A DNA stretch of 8,618 bases from Acidaminococcus fermentans (GTDB lineage Bacteria > Bacillota_C > Negativicutes > Acidaminococcales > Acidaminococcaceae): NCBI GenBank assembly GCA_004555735.1, contig SFHH01000085.1:1-8618 (forward strand), written 5' to 3'. The translations under genes were made by a program, and so were the position numbers. A model generated the notes under the pieces. The model made no database searches. It saw nothing but the letters and a program-made list of their open reading frames with translations, and was not told where the DNA came from. This document shows positions 1 through 5,557 of the stretch, piece after piece; positions within the stretch are counted from its first letter, which is position 1; each line of letters opens with the position of its first letter.

Positions 1-897
1 CAACGCTGCCTGGGCTTTCTGGCTCAGCTCTGTCAGGGTCCGGCTGTCCGCCGCCACCCCGATACTGATGGTCGGGCTGATCCGGTTCCCGCTTTTGATA
101 TCCCGGACCCGGTCCAGCACCTGGAATTTCTTGCTGATAGAGTCTGTGAGCCCCTTCCGGCTCATGCCCACTACGAACATGTCTTCCGTATATTTCTGGA
201 AATAGCCGTGGACTTCTTCCACCCAGCCTCCGATGGCCTTGGTCACGTCTACGATCAGGCTGGCCCGTTCGTTTTCGTTCAGCCCCTTCATGGCGTCATC
301 GTAGTTGTCGAACTGGACATAGGCCACCACCGGCCGCTCTTCCTCGTACCGTTTTTTCTGCCGTTCCCGGTCGGTGATATCGGAGAGATAGAGAGCCAGC
401 CCTGTATCGTCTTCCGGATTGTCCGTGATCTGAATCCGCCGGACCAGCATCTTATAGATCCGGTCCCCGATCTTGAGCTGTTTGTCTGCATCCCGCAGCC
501 GCAGGGCGGCAAAATTGTTGTCCGGAGGCGGCAGGACTTTTTCAAAGGGGGTGGCCAGGGGCACATCCGCTGCGATGAATTCGTTGAACAGCCGGTTCCG
601 CCACTGGAGATGCCCCTCTTTGTCAAAGACCCCGATCCCGATGGGGATCCGCTGGGAAGCATAATTATTGGCCCGTTCGATATTCCGGACCACCGTAGTC
701 ATGGAATGATTGAACCACGCTTCCCGCAGCCGGTTGCTCCGGAAAGTCAGGTAATAGACCAACAGTACGGAAAGGAACCCTACGGCCGTACAGATGGCCT
801 GGTTCACCGCAATCCCGTAGACCACCAGGACGGACCCCAGCAGGGCCACCCCGATGCGCACTGACTGCCACAGGTTCCGGCGTGATTTGTCGTCCAT
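1..897 (-). CDS. gdpP: GdpP-type c-di-AMP phosphodiesterase, N-terminal part (3' end beyond window)
   Basis: The minus-strand frame is open from an ATG at 895-897 to the window edge, giving 299 codons without a stop. The start is preceded by a purine-rich Shine-Dalgarno (GAGGGGGAG) and lies 11 bases after the DUF2232 stop. Visible parts are two hydrophobic segments (about residues 14-32 and 34-52), a PAS-like region (about 75-170, beginning near RIPIGIGVFDKEGHLQW), then a degenerate GGDEF domain beginning at ERPVVAYVQFDNYDD. Where active diguanylate cyclases have GGDEF, this protein reads YTEDMF (236-241), as expected for the non-cyclase GGDEF of GdpP/YybT. Family knowledge: full-length GdpP is about 650-680 residues, and its C-terminal DHH/DHHA1 domains hydrolyse c-di-AMP to pApA at the membrane. 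Those domains are outside this window, so catalytic integrity cannot be judged. The YybS-like gene upstream supports the call, as in Bacillus yybS-yybT. Confidence 0.9.
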   Translation of the reverse strand, partial: MDDKSRRNLWQSVRIGVALLGSVLVVYGIAVNQAICTAVGFLSVLLVYYLTFRSNRLREAWFNHSMTTVVRNIERANNYASQRIPIGIGVFDKEGHLQWRNRLFNEFIAADVPLATPFEKVLPPPDNNFAALRLRDADKQLKIGDRIYKMLVRRIQITDNPEDDTGLALYLSDITDRERQKKRYEEERPVVAYVQFDNYDDAMKGLNENERASLIVDVTKAIGGWVEEVHGYFQKYTEDMFVVGMSRKGLTDSISKKFQVLDRVRDIKSGNRISPTISIGVAADSRTLTELSQKAQAAL

Positions 898-908
898 AGT
901 CTCCCCCT

Positions 909-1871
909 CTATTCAGGCTTGTTGGCTCCCGGTTTCCGGATCTTCCGCAGATCGAAGACCATTTCGTAGGCCCCCAGCACCACCACCAGCTGAGAGGCAA
1001 TGGGCAAGGTAAAGGTCAGCAGCAGGCTCAGAGGAAGCAGGATCCTGGGATAGTGACGGTATTCCACATACCAGCGGATCAGACAGAGCCCTTGGACCAG
1101 GAGCAGCATATTCATCATCATGTACAGGGTGTACCCGCCCCGGTACACCAGGGAATCCTGATAGTTCTGGCCAAAGAAGATCAGCATCATCCCAATGCCA
1201 TAAGGCAGCAGCAGCCACTTGGGCAGTTTCCACAGTGCTAAGGGCGGGAACCAGGGATAATAATCTCCCAGCCGTCCCAGGATCTTCCGGGCCGCCCAGT
1301 AATTAGCAATGGCCGTGATGGGAGCACTGAGCAGCACCCCAGCCGGCAGGATCAATTCAAACATTTTTTTCAGCTGGACCAGCTGGGTTTCGCTGAACCC
1401 GCCCATCCCCAGGGTCTGGAAGATCTCGCTGCTCATGGAAACTGATTCATCGATGGACTGGAAGAACACTTCGATCACATTCACATGCATGAAGAAGTAG
1501 GCAGTCAGACCGCTGAGCACCGTGGAAAGCAGCGCACCTAGGCTCCCCATCAGGAGAGTCTGGACCGGGGTCATCTGCTTCCGCATGGCATAGCCCATGA
1601 AAAGACCGATGAGCCCCAGGATCAGGCACTGGGTCAGGGCCTGGAGAGGAGACAGCAGCACCGCCACCACGCAGCCGGTGACCAACAGGCACAGGATGCT
1701 CCATTTCAGCCCATTCCGCCGTCCGCAGAGGATGATGGGCAGGGGCCAGAGGATGCTGACGATCAGGTCCAGCACCGGGATGTAATTCCCTACCAGGGTA
1801 AAAAGGACGGACACCGCCGCCAGGATGCCGGATTCCACCAGCGAAGACGTTTTATGGTAATGCAAAGCCAT
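909..1871 (-). CDS. DUF2232 (YybS-like) polytopic membrane protein
   Basis: A 320-residue, strongly hydrophobic protein with about eight predicted membrane segments. They cluster at residues 12-75, 80-126, 165-190, 205-235 and 240-290, and a longer polar stretch around 127-160 (FFQSIDESVSMSSEIF) interrupts them. The basic C-terminal tail (DLRKIRKPGANKPE) should be cytoplasmic. The start is the ATG at 1869-1871 because GGAGGAAAT lies immediately upstream. A start 20 codons earlier (1931) is in frame but has no good ribosome site and would add an unconvincing basic leader. Family knowledge: DUF2232/YybS proteins lie just upstream of gdpP in many Firmicutes, and their biochemical role is unknown. 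Only 11 bases separate this stop from gdpP, so the two are probably translated from one mRNA. A function linked to c-di-AMP is inferred from position only. Confidence 0.85.
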   Translation of the reverse strand: MALHYHKTSSLVESGILAAVSVLFTLVGNYIPVLDLIVSILWPLPIILCGRRNGLKWSILCLLVTGCVVAVLLSPLQALTQCLILGLIGLFMGYAMRKQMTPVQTLLMGSLGALLSTVLSGLTAYFFMHVNVIEVFFQSIDESVSMSSEIFQTLGMGGFSETQLVQLKKMFELILPAGVLLSAPITAIANYWAARKILGRLGDYYPWFPPLALWKLPKWLLLPYGIGMMLIFFGQNYQDSLVYRGGYTLYMMMNMLLLVQGLCLIRWYVEYRHYPRILLPLSLLLTFTLPIASQLVVVLGAYEMVFDLRKIRKPGANKPE

Positions 1872-1900
1872 ATTTCCTCCATGAAAAGATACTGCCGGCA

Positions 1901-1920
1901 CAGCCGGCTTTCTCCGGCTG
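1901..1920 (-). other. Hairpin in the leader of the DUF2232-gdpP mRNA
   Basis: CAGCCGG and CCGGCTG form a 7-bp perfect, GC-only-but-one stem around a 6-base loop. It lies about 30 bases before the DUF2232 start codon and after the rpsR terminator. No run of T follows on the minus strand, so it is not a normal rho-independent terminator. It could stabilise the 5' end of a processed transcript, slow polymerase, or be incidental in a GC-rich spacer. Another GCCGGC lies just downstream (1893-1898) and could compete for pairing. Confidence 0.4.
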
Positions 1921-1967
1921 CTGACAAGCAAATTCCAGCGTTTCCTTACTATTTTACAATATTTGGT

Positions 1968-2000
1968 AAAAAAAAGACAGACCCTGCAAGGGGCCTGTCT
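1968..2000 (-). terminator. Rho-independent terminator after rpsR
   Basis: Read on the minus strand, a 10-bp stem (2000-1991 with 1984-1975, one G-U pair) closes a 6-base loop and is followed directly by a run of seven T (1974-1968). It begins 12 bases past the rpsR stop codon. This is a textbook terminator for the rpsF-ssb-rpsR operon. The plus-strand side lacks a T run, so it should act in one direction only. DUF2232 and gdpP must therefore be reached by readthrough or by a separate promoter in 1872-1967. No convincing -35/-10 pair was found there, only AT-rich DNA around 1941-1967. Confidence 0.9.
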
Positions 2001-2012
2001 CTCTTCTCCAGC

Positions 2013-2249
2013 TTATTCTGCAGTAAACGGCAGCAGTGCAACGTTTCTGGCACGTTTGATGGCAATGGTCAGCTGACGCTGATGTTTTGCACAGGTACCG
2101 GAAATCCGGCGAGGCAGGATCTTGCCCCGTTCGGTGATGAACTTGCGCAGCTTGGCTGCATCTTTATAATCGATTTCCTGGACTTTGTCGACGCAGAAGG
2201 AGCAGACTTTTCTTCTGGGTCTCCGATTTCCTCTTTCACGCTTCATCAT
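2013..2249 (-). CDS. rpsR: 30S ribosomal protein S18 (zinc-type)
   Basis: A 78-residue basic protein with the S18 core (EIDYKDAAKLRKFI, then ILPRRISGTCAKHQRQL and AIKRARNVALLPF). S18 binds the 16S rRNA platform as a heterodimer with S6, which is encoded two genes upstream in the same operon. Cys16, Cys19, Cys53 and His56 form a CxxC...CxxH set, which marks the metal-binding (C+) form of S18. Length is normal for the family. Two adjacent ATG codons begin the frame (2249 and 2246). The Shine-Dalgarno GGGAGG lies about 13 bases before the first ATG, longer than ideal, so the second ATG would be even further away and the first is preferred. The gap to ssb is 21 bases and a strong terminator follows the stop. 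Confidence 0.97.
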   Translation of the reverse strand: MMKRERGNRRPRRKVCSFCVDKVQEIDYKDAAKLRKFITERGKILPRRISGTCAKHQRQLTIAIKRARNVALLPFTAE

Positions 2250-2270
2250 AGCTATTCTCTATCCTCCCTT

Positions 2271-2714
2271 TTAGAATGGGATCTCTTCGTCAAAACCTAC
2301 TTCAGAGCCAAATCCGCCCATGGGGTCGGCAGAGCCGCCCTGAGAGGGATGATTCTGGGAAGGAGGATTCTGCTGGCCTGCGGCAGGATTGCCGGTGCCC
2401 TTCCGTTCGATGAACTCCACACGGTCAGCAATGACTTCCGTCACATAATGCTTATTCCCGTCTTTGCCATCGTAGCTGCGGATCTGCAGCCGTCCTTCCA
2501 CCAGAGCTCTCTGGCCCTTGGTCAAACTGTTCCCACATAATTCAGCGGTTTTATTCCATGTAACGATGTTGATAAAATCCGCTTCCCGTTGACCGTTCTT
2601 CGCAGCGAAGGGACGGTCCACTGCCAGAGTAAAGGTGCAGACCGTTTTTTCCGTAGGAGTGACCCGGACTTCCGGATCCCGTACGAGACGGCCCAACAAG
2701 ATAATGCGATTCAT
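2271..2714 (-). CDS. ssb: Single-stranded DNA-binding protein
   Basis: A 147-residue protein with an N-terminal OB fold (residues 1-105). It opens MNRIILLGRLVRDPEVR and carries the typical FTLAVDR, DFINIVTWNKTAE, LTKGQRALVEGRLQIRSY and VIADRVEFIE segments. A Gly/Pro/Gln/Asn-rich flexible linker follows (about 106-140), then the acidic tip DEEIPF (142-147), which recruits replication and repair partners. It should form tetramers that coat single-stranded DNA at forks and repair sites. It is a little shorter than Bacillus SsbA because of the linker, but both essential parts are intact. The start is supported by AAGGAGG eight bases upstream; this ribosome site overlaps the rpsF stop codon (TAAGGAGG), suggesting translational coupling. 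The rpsF-ssb-rpsR order is conserved across Firmicutes. Confidence 0.97.
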   Translation of the reverse strand: MNRIILLGRLVRDPEVRVTPTEKTVCTFTLAVDRPFAAKNGQREADFINIVTWNKTAELCGNSLTKGQRALVEGRLQIRSYDGKDGNKHYVTEVIADRVEFIERKGTGNPAAGQQNPPSQNHPSQGGSADPMGGFGSEVGFDEEIPF

Positions 2715-2727
2715 ACACCCAGCCTCC

Positions 2728-3012
2728 TTATTCGCCTTTGCGAATGATCATGTGACGCAGGATATCGTCAGTAATCTTCATCACACGGTCCAGTTCCTTC
2801 ACGGCTGCAGGTTCAGCGGCAAAGGTGGTCAGAACATACAGACCATCATTGAAGTCCTGAATAGCATATGCCAAACGTTTTTTGCCCCACTTATCGGTTT
2901 TTTCGATCGTAGCGCCGTTAGCCACCAGCAGGTCATCGAACTTCTTTACAACAGCGTTGAAAGCGTCCTCTTCTACCGGTTTAACGATGTACATGACTTC
3001 GTAGTTATTCAC
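2728..3012 (-). CDS. rpsF: 30S ribosomal protein S6
   Basis: A 94-residue protein with the S6 ferredoxin-like fold. It begins MNNYEVMYIVKP, has a central TDKWGKKRLAYAI block and DGLYVLTTFAAEP, and ends with the helix/strand KITDDILRHMIIRKGE. S6 pairs with S18 in the 30S platform, and this gene leads the operon that also encodes S18. The start codon is GTG (3010-3012), supported by a near-perfect extended Shine-Dalgarno (AGGAGGTGA, 3017-3025) four bases upstream. A non-ATG start combined with a very strong ribosome site is a common pattern for tuned translation. Length is normal; there is no acidic C-terminal tail of the kind added by RimK in enterobacteria. Confidence 0.97.
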   Translation of the reverse strand: MNNYEVMYIVKPVEEDAFNAVVKKFDDLLVANGATIEKTDKWGKKRLAYAIQDFNDGLYVLTTFAAEPAAVKELDRVMKITDDILRHMIIRKGE

Positions 3013-3016
3013 GAAA

Positions 3017-3025
3017 TCACCTCCT
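3017..3025 (-). promoter_or_regulatory. Extended Shine-Dalgarno of rpsF, decides the GTG start
   Basis: AGGAGGTGA on the minus strand matches the 16S rRNA 3' end over nine bases and sits four bases before GTG at 3012. No in-frame ATG lies nearby, so this site fixes the S6 start. The sequence is preceded by a further GGAGG-like repeat (AAAGGAGGAGG). Confidence 0.85.
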
Positions 3026-3062
3026 CCTTTGGATTTGCTCCTCTACCATGAGGGCAGAAGAA

Positions 3063-3079
3063 GTATATATAATATATAC
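3063..3079. repeat. AT palindrome in the rpsF leader
   Basis: GTATATAT and ATATATAC are perfect inverted copies separated by one base. The element begins about three bases downstream of the transcription start predicted from the rpsF promoter. As RNA it could form a weak 7-bp AU hairpin; as DNA it could be an operator or just melt easily. The plus strand contains a consensus TATAAT (3068-3073), but no suitable -35 stands 16-18 bases upstream, so a plus-strand promoter here is not claimed. Confidence 0.55.
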
Positions 3080-3088
3080 AGCCTTAAG

Positions 3089-3117
3089 AGTATAGCATGG
3101 AGAAGAAATAAATGCAA
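3089..3117 (-). promoter_or_regulatory. Housekeeping-sigma promoter for rpsF-ssb-rpsR
   Basis: On the minus strand, TTGCAT (3117-3112) is separated by exactly 17 bases from TATACT (3094-3089), which carries an extended -10 TGC (3097-3095). Both hexamers are one base from consensus. Transcription should start near 3082, giving a leader of about 70 bases before the S6 start. This is the strongest promoter signal in the window. Confidence 0.85.
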
Positions 3118-3163
3118 GGAAAAAATGGTTTTGCCCGAAGGGCTATCCGTCCCACAGCCCACC

Positions 3164-3192
3164 TTCCCTCTCTTTCCAACCTGTAGTATAAT
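3164..3192 (+). promoter_or_regulatory. Probable promoter of the cysteine desulfurase-mnmA operon
   Basis: A perfect -10 hexamer TATAAT (3187-3192) stands about 32 bases before the ATG at 3225. Seventeen bases upstream is only a weak -35 (TTCCCT, 3164-3169). A second -10-like TATGAT at 3195-3200 overlaps downstream. The spacing suits a short leader containing the ribosome site AAAGGAG. The poor -35 suggests modest strength or a need for an activator. Confidence 0.5.
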
Positions 3193-3224
3193 GATATGAT
3201 ATTAATTTCCAAAGGAGCACCACC

Positions 3225-4376
3225 ATGTTTATCTATGCCGACAACGCAGCCACCACCCGGGTCCTGCCCAAGGTCCTGGAGGCCATGCTGCCTTATTTTA
3301 CCCAACAATATGGGAACCCCTCCAGTACCTATCCCCTGGGGCAGGAAGCCTCCCGGGCCCTGATCAGCTCCCGGGAAACCATCGCCGGGCTGCTGGGCTG
3401 CCGTCCCAGCGAGATCACTTTTACTTCCGGAGGCAGTGAAGCCGATAACCAGATCCTCCGCACCGCTGCCGCATGGGGCCGGAAGCACGGCCGCACCCAT
3501 CTGATTTCCAGCACCATCGAGCACCACGCCGTCCTCCATACTCTGGACGCCCTCCAGACAGAAGGCTTCACCGTGACCCTGCTGCCGACTAACCGAGAAG
3601 GCCAGGTGGAGCCGGACACCCTAGAACAGGCCCTGACCCCGAAAACCGCCCTGGTGTCCATCATGGCCGCCAACAATGAAACCGGCGCCATCCAGCCCAT
3701 TGCCAAACTGGCCGCCCTGGCCCACGCCCGGGGAGCCCTGTTCCACACCGACGCCGTCCAGGCCCTGGGTCACATTCCTCTGACCCTGAAAGATACGGAC
3801 ATCGACTTTCTTTCCGGTTCTGCCCATAAATTCCATGGACCCAAAGGGGTTGGTCTCCTTTTTGCACGGCGAGGTATCGAATTGGAAAGCCTGATTTTCG
3901 GTGGAGAGCAGGAACGGGGCAAACGGGCGGGAACGGAAAATGTGCCGGGCATCGTAGGCATGGCTGCCGCCCTGGAAGAAGCGGTGAAAAACCTGGACAC
4001 CAACGCCCGGAGGATAGCAGATGCCCGGGACGCTCTGGAACAGCAGCTCCTGGCCCTCCCCGGCACCCGGATCCACAGCGGAAACGTACCCCGGCTTCCC
4101 GGTCATCTGAATCTGGCCTTTGCAGGTGTCCCTGCCGAAGCGCTCCTACCCGTCCTGGGCATGGCCGGGATCTGCGTCTCCGCCGGATCTGCCTGTGCCT
4201 CCGGCTCCCCGGAACCCAGCCATGTACTCCTGGCCCTGGGCTGCACCCCGGAAGAAGCCCGCTGCTCCCTCCGGTTCTCTCTGGGAGACGACATCACCCA
4301 GGAACAGGTGGAATGGATGGCTGCCACCGTCATCCGGGAAGTCCGCCGTCTGCGCCAGCTGGAACACCGGATCTGA
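3225..4376 (+). CDS. Cysteine desulfurase, IscS/NifS family (MnmA partner, YrvO-like)
   Basis: A 383-residue PLP enzyme of aminotransferase class V that converts cysteine to alanine and carries the released sulfur as a persulfide. Visible landmarks are the N-terminal YADNAATT, TSGGSEADN (cofactor phosphate site), His100 in IEHHAV, HTDAVQ (PLP-ring Asp), the Schiff-base Lys202 in SAHKFHGPKG, GGEQERGKRAGTENV, and catalytic Cys324 in SAGSACASG followed by EPSHVL. These sit four residues earlier than the corresponding E. coli IscS residues (H104, K206, C328). The start has AAAGGAG seven bases upstream. The next gene, mnmA, begins 15 bases after the stop and no iscU, iscR or sufU is adjacent. I therefore infer a dedicated role in tRNA 2-thiolation, like Bacillus YrvO, though a wider Fe-S role cannot be excluded. 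Confidence 0.95.
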   Translation: MFIYADNAATTRVLPKVLEAMLPYFTQQYGNPSSTYPLGQEASRALISSRETIAGLLGCRPSEITFTSGGSEADNQILRTAAAWGRKHGRTHLISSTIEHHAVLHTLDALQTEGFTVTLLPTNREGQVEPDTLEQALTPKTALVSIMAANNETGAIQPIAKLAALAHARGALFHTDAVQALGHIPLTLKDTDIDFLSGSAHKFHGPKGVGLLFARRGIELESLIFGGEQERGKRAGTENVPGIVGMAAALEEAVKNLDTNARRIADARDALEQQLLALPGTRIHSGNVPRLPGHLNLAFAGVPAEALLPVLGMAGICVSAGSACASGSPEPSHVLLALGCTPEEARCSLRFSLGDDITQEQVEWMAATVIREVRRLRQLEHRI

Positions 4377-4391
4377 AAGAAAGGAAATCCC

Positions 4392-5456
4392 ATGAAAGCA
4401 CTGATCGCCATGAGCGGCGGAGTGGACAGCTCCGTAGCCGCTAAACTCATGCAGGATGCAGGGTACGACTGCATCGGCTGCACCATGAAACTGTACAACA
4501 ACCCGGATGCCGGCTGCAGTTCCAAGACCTGCTGCAGCCTCAGCGACGTGGAAGACGCCCGCAGCGTGGCCGCCCGGCTCCACATGCCCTACTATGTGTT
4601 CAACTATACGGAAGAATTCAAAAAGGATGTGATGGAGAAATTCGCCCGGAGCTACACCCTGGGCCATACCCCCAACCCCTGTATCGACTGTAACCGGTTC
4701 CTGAAATTCGGAGCCCTGTACCAGCGGGCCTTGGAACTGGGCTGCGACTGTGTGGTCACCGGCCACTATGCCCGGATCAAAAAGACCCCAGAGGGAAAGT
4801 ACCAGCTGCTCCGGGCTGAAGACCCGGCCAAGGACCAGAGCTACGTGCTCTACAGCCTGACCCAGGACCAGCTGGCCCATACCCAGTTCCCTCTGGGGGC
4901 ATACCACAAGACCCATACCCGGGAAATCGCCACGGAAAACGGCTTCATCAATTCCCAGAAGCCTGACAGCCAGGACATCTGTTTCGTGCCCAACGGCCAG
5001 TACACCGATGCGGTCCAGCGGATCCTGGACTACAAGCCCCAGCCCGGGCCCTTCCTGGATCTGGAAGGAAAGGTGATCGGCCAGCACAAAGGGATCATCT
5101 ACTACACCCTGGGCCAGCACAAGAAGTTAGGCCTGAACCAGCCCGATTATCCCCTGTATGTGGTGAAGATCGACCCGGCAAAGAACGCCGTCATTGTGGG
5201 CCCCAGCGAGGCCCTGTTCAGCCGGGAGGCAAAGGTCCGGGACGCCAACTGGATCAGCGGTAAAGTGCCGGAAGGCCCCGTCCGGTGCCAGGTAAAAGTC
5301 CGGTACCGTCAGGACGCCCAGCCCGCCACCGTGACCCCCACCGGAAAGGATACCTTCACCGTCCAATTCGACGAACCCCAGCGGGCCATCACCCCCGGCC
5401 AGGCCGCCGTACTGTACGACGGAGAAGTCGTTCTGGGCGGCGGAACGATCGAATAA
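4392..5456 (+). CDS. mnmA: tRNA-specific 2-thiouridylase MnmA
   Basis: A 354-residue enzyme that adenylates U34 of Lys, Glu and Gln tRNAs and replaces the 2-oxygen with sulfur supplied by a cysteine desulfurase. The PP-loop ATP motif SGGVDSS lies at 8-14. The catalytic pair is Cys100 (PCIDCN) and Cys197 (SQDICF); other family blocks are VTGHYAR (122-128), KDQSYVLY (147-154) and YTLGQHKKLGL in the central domain. The C-terminal part (from about 280) is the beta-barrel that contacts tRNA. Additional cysteines at 42, 47, 48 and 97 match the clostridial-type sequence pattern rather than E. coli. Length is normal. The start is preceded by AAAGGAAA, and the gene follows the desulfurase by 15 bases, so the pair is very likely co-transcribed. 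A strong hairpin terminator begins 16 bases after the stop. Confidence 0.97.
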   Translation: MKALIAMSGGVDSSVAAKLMQDAGYDCIGCTMKLYNNPDAGCSSKTCCSLSDVEDARSVAARLHMPYYVFNYTEEFKKDVMEKFARSYTLGHTPNPCIDCNRFLKFGALYQRALELGCDCVVTGHYARIKKTPEGKYQLLRAEDPAKDQSYVLYSLTQDQLAHTQFPLGAYHKTHTREIATENGFINSQKPDSQDICFVPNGQYTDAVQRILDYKPQPGPFLDLEGKVIGQHKGIIYYTLGQHKKLGLNQPDYPLYVVKIDPAKNAVIVGPSEALFSREAKVRDANWISGKVPEGPVRCQVKVRYRQDAQPATVTPTGKDTFTVQFDEPQRAITPGQAAVLYDGEVVLGGGTIE

Positions 5457-5471
5457 ATAGAAAATGCTGTA

Positions 5472-5509
5472 AAAACACCCCCCTCGCATCGCTGCGAGGG
5501 GGGTGTTTT
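5472..5509. terminator. Bidirectional terminator between convergent mnmA and adhesin genes
   Basis: A perfect 17-bp inverted repeat (5472-5488 and 5493-5509) around a TCGC loop. The GC-rich core (CACCCCCCTCGCA) is flanked by A4 on one side and T4 on the other, so each strand reads a hairpin ending in T: four T on the plus strand and five on the minus strand. It lies 16 bases beyond the mnmA stop and about 48 bases beyond the adhesin stop. It should therefore end both transcripts and prevent antisense readthrough. Confidence 0.93.
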
Positions 5510-5557
5510 GCTGTATGGTATGCTCAAAGGGGGTGTGGGTAGCATCTGGGGAGATGG

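Noticed and set aside
208..864. A 218-codon plus-strand frame in the gdpP region
   Set aside because: The minus strand carries the continuous, recognisable GdpP N-terminus over the same bases. The plus-strand product is Pro/Asp/His-rich with no known features.
1872..1931. Alternative upstream start for the DUF2232 gene at 1931
   Set aside because: The extra 20 residues are basic and unlike the family N-terminus and would read through the leader hairpin. The ATG at 1871 has a strong Shine-Dalgarno right before it.
3063..3079. A consensus TATAAT on the plus strand as a divergent promoter
   Set aside because: There is no acceptable -35 at 16-18 bases; the nearest TTGCTC is 27 bases away. The hexamer arises from the AT palindrome.
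3132..3144. Small GCCC-GAA-GGGC hairpin upstream of the desulfurase as a terminator or riboswitch
   Set aside because: The stem is only four base pairs with no proper T run, and no gene in the window ends there. No known riboswitch pattern was recognised in 3118-3224.
4146..5120. A 324-codon minus-strand frame opposite the desulfurase/mnmA junction
   Set aside because: It is antisense to two unmistakable enzymes and crosses their boundary, with low-complexity Gly/Val/His-rich translation and no family resemblance. It is a shadow of GC-rich codon use.
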